From NCBI GenBank assembly GCA_963580285.1, contig OY757010.1:66982406-67046405 (forward strand): 64,000 bases of DNA. The letters run 5' to 3'. A program made the position numbers and the translations under genes. Every line of letters begins with the position of its first letter. Position 1 is the first letter of the stretch. Below, piece by piece: positions 11,028 to 20,899 of the stretch. Origin of the DNA: Lucinisca nassula. Its lineage: Eukaryota > Mollusca > Bivalvia > Lucinida > Lucinidae. The notes under the pieces were generated by a model. It was not told the DNA's origin. It was given only the letters and a program-made list of their open reading frames with translations, and did no database searches.

Positions 11028-11204
11028 AAAAATCCATCCAGAAATAAGAAAGTTATTGACTGCATTTAAGTTTTGGATGGACAAATGAATGGACGATGAA
11101 CAAACGGACAAATGGACAGGGGCAACGCTATATTCCCTTCCACCATTCTTCGAATGACGGGGACATAAAAATAGCTGGATGAGAGGCAAATAGCGCAGAC
11201 CCTG

Positions 11205-11460
11205 ATAAGACAATACTATTTTTTGTTTAGGTTGAGGTTTTACATCCCCATCAACTTTATTTAGGTCATTTTGGAGACATTGCTTCTGATTTTTACCCGA
11301 TTTTGAGCTGAAATGACATCTCAAGACCTACCACCCATAGAAACCGTAAGGGTTTAAGCAGCAGTCTGACTTGCATTTTCCTTGGCAGGCTTAAACCTAA
11401 GCGGTTTACCAGTACTCAAGTTCGGTGGGTTTAAGCTCTGAGCGGAAGCGAAAATGAGAT
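11205..11460 (-). mobile_element. SINE-like repeat S1, diverged copy
   Basis: Contains GAAATGACATCTCAAG, AGCGGTTTACCAGTACTC and, on the left, GTTTAGGTTGAGGTTTTACA, the reverse of the A/C-rich tail. Orientation is therefore minus. It is more diverged than the copies at 26207 and 38241. Confidence 0.65.
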
Positions 11461-11559
11461 GCCATGTTCTAGGTCTACACTGTTAGTTCAGGCCTGTCCG
11501 TCCAAAAAATACGGCAAATATACCCTTTGATAAGGCGGATTTACTAGGATATCAAGGAC

Positions 11560-11790
11560 TGTTTGTCTGTGGCCCAGTCAGCAGTTTTTAGATCATAATT
11601 TTATCAAGCCAGACAGTTTACCAATCCACACATAATGTGACATTTCCTGGGCAGGCTTAACCACTAACCAGCAGAATGTATATTTTCAGCCAGAAACTCA
11701 CAACTGCCCTTCTTGAATCCAGAAGGGAGAGAATGACCATAGGAAAGATTTCAAGATCAATTTCCACGAATGAATGTTGCTGACTCGGCA
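11560..11790 (-). mobile_element. SINE-like repeat S2, second copy
   Basis: Shares CTGCCCTTCTTGAATCCAGA, GGGAGAGAATGACC and ATCAATTTCCACGAA with the copy at 3507-3733. The tail end on the left is less well preserved. Confidence 0.65.
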
Positions 11791-11795
11791 TGTAT

Positions 11796-12004
11796 AAAAC
11801 CTTATCCTGCTGTTCACGACAACCTCTACCTTTGCATACAATGTAGATCTAGATCAGATGGCTTCTGAAGAAGCCATCTCATCAGGCTCTTCACTGCTTA
11901 TCATCCAGTTTGCAAATTTGAATGTATAAATTACCCCAAGTAACTTGACTGGTTGAAAAGCAAATGGGTGCGGCTAAATTAATTTATGCAGCTGGATAAG
12001 TTAA
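11796..12004. mobile_element. MITE M1 copy
   Basis: Starts AACCTTATCCTGCTGTTCAC and ends AGCTGGATAAGTTAA. The internal palindrome GGCTTCTGAAGAAGCC is flanked by GATCTAGATC. The ends have drifted from the TTAACCCTTATC consensus. Confidence 0.7.
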
Positions 12005-12203
12005 AGTTGCAACCTCCTGATCGCCAGAAAGATGTACATCCCAATGAGTTCTTGAGGCCGAGGATGATGGATGTATTACTTCTCCCTAAAATCTTTGGCA
12101 GTTGCAGAAACCACTCAAAGAGGCGGAATCGCCTCCAAAGATTCTAACAAGTGCCCACAATACATGTTTCTAACAAGAAATACGGAAAATATCTCATGTA
12201 AAA
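12005..12203. other. Fragment of palindromic MITE family G
   Basis: ACCACTCAAAGAGGCGGAATCGCCTCC and TTCTAACAAGTGCCCACAA recall the hairpin repeats at 28385, 29165 and 57343. The ends are not defined. Confidence 0.4.
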
Positions 12204-14631
12204 ACAAGAGGGCCATGATGGCCCTGGATCGCTCACCTAATCCATAGAGTAAAAAGTGGGCCCCAGGGAAGGCCATTATTGACACTAGGGTTATAATGTG
12301 CATAATGTTGAGGGAGGTCTAAAAAGGTGAAGCTTCAAACCAAATATTAACAAAGTCAATAATGTCAACAATCTTGGCAAAGGTCCACTAGATGAACCTA
12401 CACACCAAATATCAAAGACCTGAGCCTTGCGGTTTCAGAGAAGATTTTTTTAAAGATATTCCCTACATAAGCCAATGTAAAACCAAATGGCCCTGGGGCG
12501 GGGGCATTTTTGGCCTCAGGGCTATAATTTAAACAATCTTGATAAAGGTCCACTAGATGAAGCTTCATACCAAATATCAAAGACCTGGTCCTTGCTGTTT
12601 CAGAGAAGATTTTCAAAGATTATCTCAATACAAGTCTATGTAAAACCAAAGGGCCCCAGGCGGGGGCATTTGTGGCCTGAGGGCTATAATTTGTTCAATC
12701 TTGGTAGAGGTCCACTAGATGAAGCTCCATACCAGATATCAAAGACATGGCCTTGCAGTTTCAGAGAAGAAGATTTTTAAAGATTTCCCTATATAAGTCT
12801 ATGTAAAACCAAAGGGTCTCGGGGCGGGGGCATTTTTGGCCCCACGGCTATAATTTTAACAATCTTGATAGAGGTCCACTTGATGAAATTTCACACCAAA
12901 TATCAAAGACCTAGGCCTTGTGGTTTCATAGAAGAAGATTCTTAAAGATTTTCCCTATATAAGTCTTATGATGCAAAACCAAAGGGCCACCAGGCAGGGG
13001 CATTTTTGGTCTCAGGGCTATAATTTGAACAATCTTGGTAGAGGTCCACTAGCTGAAGCTTCATACCAAATAACAAAGACCTAGCCTTGAAGTTTCAGAA
13101 GATTTTTCAAGATTTTCCCTATATAAGTCTATGTAAAACAAAGGGCCCCGGGGCGGGGGCATTTTTGGCCCCAGCACTATAATTTGAACAATCTTGGTAG
13201 GGGTCCACTAGATGAAGCTTCATACCAAATATCAAAGAATTTGGGCTTGCAGTTTCAAGGAAGAAGATTTTTAAAGATTTTCCCTATATAAGCCTATGTA
13301 AAACCAAAGGGCTCTGGGGCAGGGACATTTTTTGCCCCAACACTATAATTTGAACAATCTTGGTAGGGGTCCACTATATGAAGCTTCATACCAAATATCA
13401 AAGACTTGGGCCCTGTGGTTTCAGAGAAGAAGATTTTTAAAGATTTTTCCTATAGAAGCCCATCATCCAAAGGGGCCCCGGGGCAGAGGATTTTTAGCCC
13501 AAGCACAATAATTTGAACAATCTTGGTAGGGGTCCACTAGATGAAGCTTCATACCAAATATCAAAGCCCTGGGCCTTGCGGTTTCAGAGAAAAAGATTTT
13601 CCGTATATAAGGCAAAGTAAAACCAAAGGGCCCTGGGGCGGGGGGCATTTTTGGCCCCAGCACTATAATTTAAACAATCTTGGTAGGGGTCCACACGATG
13701 AAGCTTCATACCAAATATCAAAGACCTGGGCCTTGTGGTTTCAGAGAAGAAGATTTTTTAAGATTTTCCCTTTATAAGCCCATGTAAAACCAAAGGGCCC
13801 CGGGGCGGGGGCATTTTTGGCCCCAGCACTATAATTTGAACAATGTTGGTAGGGGTCCACTAGATGAAGCTTCATACCAAATAGCAAAGACCTGGGCCTT
13901 GCAGTTTCAGAGAAGAAGATTTTTAAAGATTTTCCCTATATAAGCCCATGAAAAACCAAAGGGCCCAGGGGCGGGGGCATTTTTGGCCCCAGCACTATAT
14001 TTAGAACAATCTTGGTAGGGGTCCACTAGATGAAGCTTCATACCAAATATCAAAGATATGGGCCTTGCGTTTTCAGAGATGAAGATTTTTAAAGATTTTC
14101 CCTATATTAGCCCATGTTAAACCAAAGGGCCCCGGTGCGGAGGCATTTTTGGCCCCAGCATTATAATTTGAACAACTTTGGTAGGGGTCCACTAGATGAA
14201 GCTTCATACTAAATATCAAAGACCTGGGCCTTGTGGTTTCAGAGAAGAAGATTTTTAAAGATTTTCCCTATATAAGCCCATGTAAAACCAAAGGGCCCCG
14301 GGGCGGGGGCATTTTTGGCCCCAGCACTATAATTTGAACAATCTTGGTAGGGGTCCACTAGATGAAGCTTCATACCAAATATCAAAGACCTGAGCCTTGC
14401 GGTTTCAGAGAAGAAGATTTTTAAAATTTTCGGTGAAAAAAATCTATTTTTGGCTCCTGTGACCTATATGTGCAACGGACAGGAACCATTTGAACAACTT
14501 TGAAAGGGGTCCACCTTAGGATCATTCCTGTGAAGTTTGGTCAAAATCCAATCAGTGGTTAAGGAGGAGATGTCGTTAGAAGAAATTGTTTACGCACGGA
14601 TGACAGACAAAAAGTGGTCCTAATATAAAAC
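12204..14631 (+). mobile_element. HINE-like element, alpha core, hairpin lost
   Basis: Has the complete head ACAAGAGGGCCATGATGGCCC. About thirteen alpha units follow to 14430, then the alpha-specific pre-tail (CTATTTTTGGCTCCTGTGACC, GAAGTTTGGTCAAAATCC) and a short ACGGATGACAGAC tract. The sequence breaks after AAAAAGTGGTCC, just before the hairpin should begin, and 20 bases later a new head starts at 14632. The lost terminator makes this the left half of a tandem pair with the next element. Confidence 0.78.
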
Positions 14632-15399
14632 ACAAGAGGACCATGATGGCCCTGGATCGCTCACCTGATCCATAGAGTAACAAGTGGGCCCCGGGGAGGG
14701 AGGGCTATAATGTGCATAATGTTGAGGGAGGTCTAAAAAGGTGAAGCTTCATACCAAATATCAACAAAGGCTATAATTTGAACAATCTTGGCAAAGGTCC
14801 ACTAGATGAAGCTACACAACAAATATCAAAGAAATGGGCCTTGCAATTTCAGAGAAGAAGATTTTTTTAAAGATATTCCTTACATAAGCCTATGTAAAAC
14901 CAAATGGCCCCGGCGCAGGGGCATTTTTGGCCTCAGGGCTATGATTTAAACAATCTTGATAGAGGTCCACTAGATGAAGCTTCACACCAAATATCAAAGA
15001 CCTGGGCCTTGTTGTTTCAGAGAAGAATATTTTCAAAGATAATCTCTATTATAAGTCTATGTAAAACCAAAGGACCCTGGGGCGGGGGCATTTGTGGCCC
15101 CAGGGCTATAATTTGAACAATCTTGGTAGAGGTCCACTAGCTGAAGCTTCATACCAAATGTCAAAGTCCTAGGCCTTGTGGTTTCAGAGTAGAAGATTTT
15201 TCAAGATTTTCCCTATATAAGTCTATGAAAAACCAAAGGGCCCAGGAGCGGAGGCATTTTTGGTCCCAGGGCTAAAATTTGAACAATCTTGATAGAGGTC
15301 CACAAGATGAAGCTTCATACCAAATATCAAAGTCCTGGGCCTTGCTGTTTCAGAGAAGAAGATTTTTAAAGATTTTCCCTATATAAGCCTATGTAAAAC

Positions 15400-16250
15400 C
15401 AAAGGGCCCCGGGGTGGGGGCATTTTTCGTCCCAGCACTTTAATTTGAACAATCTTGGTAGGGGTCCACTAGATGAAGCTTCATACCAAATATCAAAGAC
15501 CTGGGCCTTGTGGTTTCAGAGAAGAAGATTTTTAAAGATTTTCCCTATATAAGCCAATGTAAAACCAAAGGGGCCCGTGGCGGGGGCATTTTTTGTCCCA
15601 GCACTATAATTTGAACAATCTTGGTAGGGGTCCACTAGATGAAGCTTCATACCAAATATCAAAGTCCTGGGCCTTGTGGTTTCAGAGAAGAAGATTTTTA
15701 AAGATATTCCCTATATAAGCTTATGTAAAACCAAAGGGCCCCGGGGCGGGGGCATTTTTCGTCCCAGCACTTTAATTTGAACAATCTTGGTAGGGGTCCA
15801 CTAGATGAAGCTTCATACCAAATATCAAAGACCTGGGCCTTGTGGTTTCAGAGAAGAAGATTTTTAAAGATTTTCCCTATATAAGCCAATGTAAAACCAA
15901 AGGGGCCCGTGGCGGGGGCATTTTTTGTCCCAGCACTATAATTTGAACAATCTTGGTAGGGGTCCACTAGATGAAGCTTCATACCAAATATCAAAGTCCT
16001 GGGCCTTGTGGTTTCAGAGAAGAAGATTTTTAAAGATATTCCCTATATAAGCTTATGTAAAACCAAAGGGCCCCGGGGCGGGGGCATTTTTCGTCCCAGC
16101 ACTTTAATTTGAACAATCTTGGTAGGGGTCCACTAGATGAAGCTTCATACCAAATATCAAAGACCTGGGCCTTGTGGTTTCAGAGAAGAAGATTTTTAAA
16201 GATTTTCCCTATATAAGCCAATGTAAAACCAAAGGGTCCCGTGGCGGGGT
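15400..16250 (+). repeat. Higher-order repeat: 332-bp dimer of alpha units
   Basis: Two unit variants alternate: one with CATTTTTCGTCCCAGCACTT (15421, 15753, 16085) and one with CATTTTTTGTCCCAGCACTA (15587, 15919, 16250). The spacing is exactly 332 bp, i.e. two 166-bp units. The dimers are nearly identical and so were duplicated recently compared with the rest of the array. Confidence 0.9.
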
Positions 16251-17406
16251 CATTTTTTGTCCCAGCACTATAATTCCAACAATCTTGGTAGGGGTCCACA
16301 AAATGAAGCTTCATACCAAATATCAAAGTCCTGGGCCTTGTTGTTTCAGAAGAAGATTTTCCTTATATAAGTCATGTAAAACCAAAGGGCCCCGGGCCGG
16401 GGGCATTATTGGCCCCAGCACTATAATTTGAACAATCTTGGTAGGAGTCCACTAGATGAAGCTTCATACCAAATATCAAAGACCTGGGCCTTGCGGTTTC
16501 AGAGAAGAAGATTTTTAAAGGTTTTCCCTATATAAGCCTATGTAAAACCAAAGGGCCCTGGGGCGGGGGCATTTTTGGCCCCACCACTATAATTTGAACA
16601 ATCTTGGTAGGGGTCCATAAGATGAAGATTCATACCAAATATCAAAGACCTGGGCCTTGCAGTTTCAGAGAAGAAGATTTTTAAAGATTTTCACTATATA
16701 AGCCCATGTAAAACCAAAGGGCCCCGGGGCGGGGGCATTTTTGGCCCCACCACTATAATTTGAACAATCTTGGTAGGGGTCCACTAGATGAAGCTTCATA
16801 CCAAATATCAAAGACCTGGGCCTTGTGGTTTCAGAGAAGAAGATTTTTAAAGATTTTCCCTATATAAGCCTATGTAAAACCAAAGGGCCCCCGGGCGGGG
16901 GCATCTTTGGCCCCAGCACTATAATTTGAACAATCTTGGTAGGGGTCCACCAGATGAAAATTCATACCAAATATCAAAGACCTGGGCCTTGCAGTTTCAG
17001 AGAAGAAGATTTTTAAAGATTTTCCCTATATAAGCCCATGTAAAACCAAAGGGCCCCGGGGCGGGGGCATTTTTGGCCCCAGCACTATAATTTGAACAAT
17101 CTTGGTAGGGGTCCACTAGATGAAGCTTCATACCAAATATCAAAGACCTGGGCCTTGCAGTTTAAGAGAAGAAGATTTTTTAAGTTTTTGGTGAAAAAAA
17201 TCTATTTTTGGCACCTGTGACCTATATGTGCAACGGACCGGAACCATTTGAACAACTTTGAAAGGGGACCACCTAAGGATCATTCCTGTGAAGTTTGGTC
17301 AAAATCTGCTCAGTGGTTTAGGAGAAGATGTCGTTTGAAGAAATTGTTTACGGACGGATGCACGGACGCACTGACGCACGGACGCAGGACAAAAAGTGAT
17401 CCCAAA

Positions 17407-17437
17407 AGCTCACCTCGTCACTACGTGACGGTGAGCT
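17407..17437 (+). other. 3' terminal hairpin, one base short in right arm
   Basis: AGCTCACC-TCGTCAC / GTGACG-GTGAGCT with CTAA following. The right arm lacks one base (GACGGTGAG instead of GACGAGGTGAG), a defect shared with the copy at 43615. Confidence 0.8.
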
Positions 17438-17439
17438 AA

Positions 17440-17531
17440 AAACAATACAAGACACCTTATCATATTTTTGATCGTCAATGATTTGATTGTGTAAATCATG
17501 GGAGTCTGTCTAATTTGCGCTTAGCAAAGGG
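17440..17531. other. Short spacer
   Basis: A/T-rich, nothing recognised. Confidence 0.4.
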
Positions 17532-17726
17532 TTAACCCTTATCTTGCTGTTCACGACAACCCCTATCTTTGCAAACAGTGTAGATCCAGATCAGATGGCT
17601 TCTGAAGAAGCCATCTGATCAGGATCTACACTGTTTGGCATTCAATTTATGAATTTGTAGCAATTGATTGGATGATAGACAGAAATGGGTGTGGCTAAAA
17701 TGAATATTCAGCAAGAGAAGGGTTAA
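17532..17726. mobile_element. MITE M1 copy
   Basis: 195 bp; TTAACCCTTATCTTGCTG at the left and CAGCAAGAGAAGGGTTAA at the right. The centre is the palindrome GATGGCTTCTGAAGAAGCCATC between CAGTGTAGATCCAGATC and GATCAGGATCTACACTGTTT. It is non-coding. Confidence 0.85.
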
Positions 17727-17734
17727 AGTCAACT

Positions 17735-17995
17735 CTTGTGTCATTATGACATTGCTTTCGATTTTGTGGGACTTGTACCTGACACTGAGATAGAATGACA
17801 TCTCAAGCCCTGTCGCCCAATGAAACCAATAGGGTTAATAAGCATAACCCGTCCAACTCACACTGCTTTGCCTGGGCAGGCTTAGATCCTCTAAGTGGTT
17901 TACCAGTACTCGTGTGCGGTCCGTTTCAGCTCTGCGTGAAAGCATCAAACAGCCCATCTATTTCTTCAAACCCGGATGGGCAGGGCCCAAAGGAA
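17735..17995 (-). mobile_element. SINE-like repeat S1, tail lost
   Basis: Contains GACATCTCAAGCCCTGTCGC, CTAAGTGGTTTACCAGTACT and CCCATCTATTTCTTCAAACC. The A/C-rich 3' tail (left side) is missing. Followed by a purine-rich stretch (17995-18060). Confidence 0.75.
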
Positions 17996-18553
17996 GAAGA
18001 GCTATGGAAGAGATAGTAGAAAAGATGAAAGAGAGGGACAGGGGAGAAAGAGCAAAATGAATGAACCCACACCATATCCATGCAGCAGGCAGCTTGCCCA
18101 ACAGTAAGCCAACCCAGCAACATAAAGGGGCTCTTACACTGTCACGACTTCGACCACGATTGTCCACGACTGTCCACGACCAATTGGGACCATGAAAATC
18201 GTGGCAAATCGGGGCATACACGGTTCCCATTTCAATACCCTACGAATACTCACGACATTGCTACGACACTTCTACGAACAATCACGACTGCTGTACGATA
18301 ATGGAGCCGATTTACAACGATCCTCTACGATCGACCAAGATGTCTTACGATCCTCTAGGATTCTTCTACGACTGCACCACGATTGCTTCAAGATATCAGA
18401 CGATCATACACGATTTCTCACGATCCCTGCAAGACTGCTCTACGACCAAGGCAAGATGATCAAATACTCAGTGCGATCATGGAGGATTCAATACGATTAA
18501 ATCACGATTAACCAAGACTTCTCCCGATTCGTCAGGATTTATAACTATCTGGG

Positions 18554-18563
18554 TATATAAAAG
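18554..18563 (+). promoter_or_regulatory. TATA box inside the Harbinger-like element
   Basis: TATATAAAAG in sequence otherwise free of repeat words, 72 bp upstream of the ATG at 18626. The position fits a pol II core promoter for the short frame. Function is inferred. Confidence 0.5.
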
Positions 18564-18625
18564 TGTTCATCAAATGCACAGTGTCATTCAGTTTCAACCA
18601 TTTCTGTAGAGAGCATCTGACGAAA

Positions 18626-18811
18626 ATGTTTTTGCAGCCAGGTCAAAGGCTTCTGTATCTTCAAAATTTAGTTCAGCTCGAACAAGACATGATTGAAAAT
18701 GACATTGCAATGGCTGAACAACTGGAGGTGCAGAGGAACAGGAGGGAGTTAGTGACAGTTGACCACAGTTACTTGGGTAATTATATGTACAAAGTTACGT
18801 GGAGAAAGTAG
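18626..18811 (+). CDS. Short ORF or first exon (61 codons) of a transposon gene
   Basis: Starts MFLQPGQRLLYLQNLVQLEQ and is rich in E, Q and L (helical, DMIENDIAMAEQLEVQRNRRE). It then reads a stretch ending in a stop at 18809. A potential splice donor GG/GTAATT occurs at about 18776, so the frame may be exon 1 of a transposase or accessory gene, with the remainder deleted when the element became non-autonomous. I do not recognise the protein. Support comes from the upstream TATA box and from the fact that this block alone escapes the ACGA-word arrays. It could also be a chance frame. Confidence 0.35.
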   Translation: MFLQPGQRLLYLQNLVQLEQDMIENDIAMAEQLEVQRNRRELVTVDHSYLGNYMYKVTWRK

Positions 18812-19278
18812 TGCGTTCGACGTAGCGTCGGGATAAATCGTGCTAGCGTCGTCATCAATCGTAGTGCATTCCTGGTGAATCTTGAATTGTCGTGAGCAGT
18901 CGTCATGATATCGTAGTAGATCGTACGGCAGTCGCAACGGAATCGTAGAGGCGTCGTAGATGATCGTGTCTCGTCGTAGCACAATCGGGGTAGAATTCAG
19001 TCACAATTATTCACGATTGGCCACGATTACCACGACGACGGCTCACGACTGAGCTATGATTTCTCTACGACCGCTCTACGATTGGAAAAATGATGCCAAC
19101 TCGTCACGAATGTTTTGAACATGTCCAAAACAGTCGTGGTCACTCCCGAACTATCACGATCAACCACGATTCCTCAAGATCTCTGCCGACTTCTCTACGA
19201 CGTTGTTCACGATTTACCACGATTTAAAAAATCGTGGTGAGTCGTGGCCAAAATCGTGACAGTGTAAGAGCCCCTTAA

Positions 19279-19787
19279 GGTACACAACACGTTTGCCAAA
19301 CCAACTATGCCATAGTTTTGCTCGGGGCTTTATCCAGGTATTTTGGGAAAAGGCCCCTGGGCGAAATTGGGAAAAAAAAAATACCGACAGAATACCAAAG
19401 TTGGGGACACAATTTCATCAGAGAAATGCCAGCATGATGAAGTCTGATCTAATGAATAGTGAAATAGCTTCACTGTAGTGAATTTTCATCTTGACAATCC
19501 AGTGTTAATCTCTGATGTTAATAATTGTTTTGTCTGTTTCCTTTTGTTTTGGCTTTTATTACTTCATTTTATTTGTTTTGAGGAAAAATATGGTGAAATT
19601 GGGAAAAATTGAAACTATTTGGCATTGGGAATGGGGCCGAATTTCGGCCCTACTGAACAGGCAGAAAATGCCCAGTTGCTTGAACATAGTACTAATCAGA
19701 ATCACCTCAAAAGGACAATTCCAAGCTCAAAAAAATAGTGTCTATAGAAAAAGCCATGAGCAACAAGGGCATCCCATAATTTCCTAG
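19279..19787. other. Possible decayed DNA transposon or spacer
   Basis: Contains GGTATTTTGGGAAAAGGCCC with GCGAAATTGGGAAAAAAAAA at the left and GAAATTGGGAAAAATTG with GGGGCCGAATTTCGGCCC at the right, so sequence words recur in the two halves. A hAT-like origin is possible but no target duplication could be defined. No gene was found. Confidence 0.3.
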
Positions 19788-19945
19788 AAGCCTTTGTGGT
19801 GTAGTGGTTACCCTACTCACCTTGTAAACCAGGGGTCGCAGGATCGATCCAGGGCTTCTCCAGACTTTCGGATGAGTCTTTAAACGGAGGTCCTGTCTCT
19901 GTATGACCTTAGCTGTTGCTGGGACGTAAAACTCAAACACTCACT
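19788..19945 (+). mobile_element. tRNA-derived SINE (tRNA-Thr-like head)
   Basis: Head GCCTTTGTGGTGTAGTGGTT contains an A-box-like TGGTGTAGTGG. About 30 bases on is an anticodon-loop-like CTTGTAA (TGT), and GGATCGATCC at 19841-19850 resembles the B box GGTTCGANTCC. The 3' part GCTGTTGCTGGGACGTAAAA is the kind of conserved tail seen in mollusc SINEs (Meta-domain/RUDI type, named from general knowledge). It is not a functional tRNA gene: no acceptor stem closes and the body continues past the T arm. Confidence 0.7.
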
Positions 19946-20034
19946 CCCACAATCTCCTAAGACCCCCTCAGGTGAGCTAAAAATAGCAAATTTTCCAGCT
20001 GATCATGACTCATTCCCCCATTTTTGACTGAATG

Positions 20035-20262
20035 GAATCTTTCTCCCTCTAATACCAGGAGTCCATTTCAGAATTTAGGGAGTAATTGTCAGGTTGAGTT
20101 ACTTTTAAACGTGAAGTAAGAAAATGGCTGAGCTTTTAGCACAAACATTGAAGGGCCTGATCGGAGGCCGCATTCGGCGGTGGCCTCTGATCTGGACCAG
20201 CACTGTTCGCCAGAGTACCAGTTTTGAGGTTTCCTGTCCGAAATGGGCTAATATTGTAATAT
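20035..20262. mobile_element. MITE M2, diverged copy
   Basis: Contains GTCCATTTCAGAATTTAGGG, the central palindrome GGCCGCATTCGGCGGTGGCC, and ends AAATGGGCTAA. It is the inverse layout of the copy at 26566 and has lost its left end. Confidence 0.55.
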
Positions 20263-20345
20263 ATCTGACCCCTGACCTGGGTAAATATGTTTACCTCCTG
20301 ATTGGAAGGTATGTTTACCTCCTGATAACCTAAATTAACAGGCAT

Positions 20346-20573
20346 CTTCACCCTTTTGTACCAAATGTTATCTTCCTCTTTATATATAGGAGGATTCCAT
20401 TTCAAAATTTAGGGGTGTCAGGTTGTGTTCTCTTTGAAATTTATTTTGGAAATGGCTTAACTTTTTGCAAACAGTTAGGCCCTGATCAGACGCCGCGTTT
20501 TGCGGCGTATGATCTGGGTCCGAACTGTTTGCCAAGGTACCCCTTAAGGGGTTTCTGGTACTGAATGGGTTAA
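20346..20573. mobile_element. MITE M2 copy
   Basis: Left end ACCCTTTTGTACCAAATG, right end GGTACTGAATGGGTTAA. The centre is GATCAGACGCCGCGTTTTGCGGCGTATGATC, an almost perfect palindrome. It also contains CAGGTTGTGTTCTC, as in the copies at 26566 and 29475. Confidence 0.75.
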
Positions 20574-20899
20574 TCTTTACTACTCTCTGGGCTAATTCAG
20601 CAGACAACAAACTACACCATTGCATGTGGGGTAACCATTAAAGGGTACCTGGGCAAATAGTGCAGGCCCAGATCAGACGCCGCAAAACGCGGCGTCTGAT
20701 CACGGCCTGCACTATTTGCTAACAGAATTTTCCGTCAAAAATAGAATAACAACAAGAGGGCCATGATGGCCCTGGATCGCTCACCTGACCCATATGATAG
20801 AGTTACAAGTGGGCCTCTGGGAGGGCCATTATTGACCCCAGGGCTACAATGTGCATAATGTTGAGGGAGGTCTAAAAAGGTGAAGCTTCATACCAAATA

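Larger units (their letters stand above)
7419..11029 (+). mobile_element. HINE-like composite element (alpha + beta cores)
   Basis: Complete copy. It has a head hairpin GGGCCATGATGGCCC with the downstream GCTCACCTGATCC, then an alpha array to about 10057, a sharp switch to a beta array (10058-10935), an ACGACGG microsatellite (10945-10985), and a terminal hairpin with CTAA at 11026-11029. It lies inside an iota element, and joining the flanks (ATTTA + AAAATCCATCC) restores the iota unit, so insertion was at an A-A position without a long duplication. That matches Helentron/HINE behaviour. It encodes no protein. Confidence 0.82.
6529..11174 (+). mobile_element. HINE-like element with type iota core, split by 7419-11029
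   Basis: Head ACTAGAAATGCATCCATAG with inverted GCATCC / GGATGC, then ~145-bp units marked by TATGACCTTGACCTTGGAGG and AATTTCAAAATCCATCCAGA. The last unit is interrupted at 7418 and resumes at 11030 with AATCCATCCAGAAATAAG. It ends in a GGACAAATGGACAGG-type tract and the hairpin CCACCATTCTTCGAATGACGG (about 11139-11160) before ATAAAAATAG. The copy at 39172-39992 has the same head, core and tail without the interruption, which proves that the inner element is a later insertion. Confidence 0.8.
14632..17439 (+). mobile_element. HINE-like element, alpha core, complete
   Basis: Head ACAAGAGGACCATGATGGCCC, about fifteen alpha units, pre-tail (17185-17340), ACGGACGCACTGACGCACGG microsatellite, hairpin and CTAA at 17436-17439. 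Units at 15421-16250 form a 332-bp dimer repeated two to three times. The element directly follows a copy that lost its hairpin, so the two may have moved as one unit. Confidence 0.82.
18126..19275. mobile_element. PIF/Harbinger-like transposon, non-autonomous, 1150 bp
   Basis: Terminal inverted repeats begin AGGGGCTCTTACACTGTCAC on both ends (22 bases identical). The 3-bp direct repeat TAA flanks the element (18123-18125 and 19276-19278), as expected of PIF/Harbinger (TWA target). Both subterminal regions are packed with ACGAT/ACGAC words (CACGAC, CTACGA, CACGATT and, in part of the right arm, the reverse TCGTAG), over twenty in the left arm alone. Between them (18541-18812) lies a different, promoter-like segment with a TATA box and a short reading frame. 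No DDE transposase is present. The superfamily call rests on TIR plus TAA only. Confidence 0.72.

Noticed and set aside
13160..17100. Regularly spaced repeats resembling a CRISPR array
   Set aside because: Units are head-to-tail without unique spacers, 166 bp long, in a eukaryotic transposon context.
19788..19862. tRNA-Thr(TGT) gene
   Set aside because: The A and B boxes and anticodon loop are recognisable but the acceptor stem does not close, and a SINE body with a conserved 3' domain follows.
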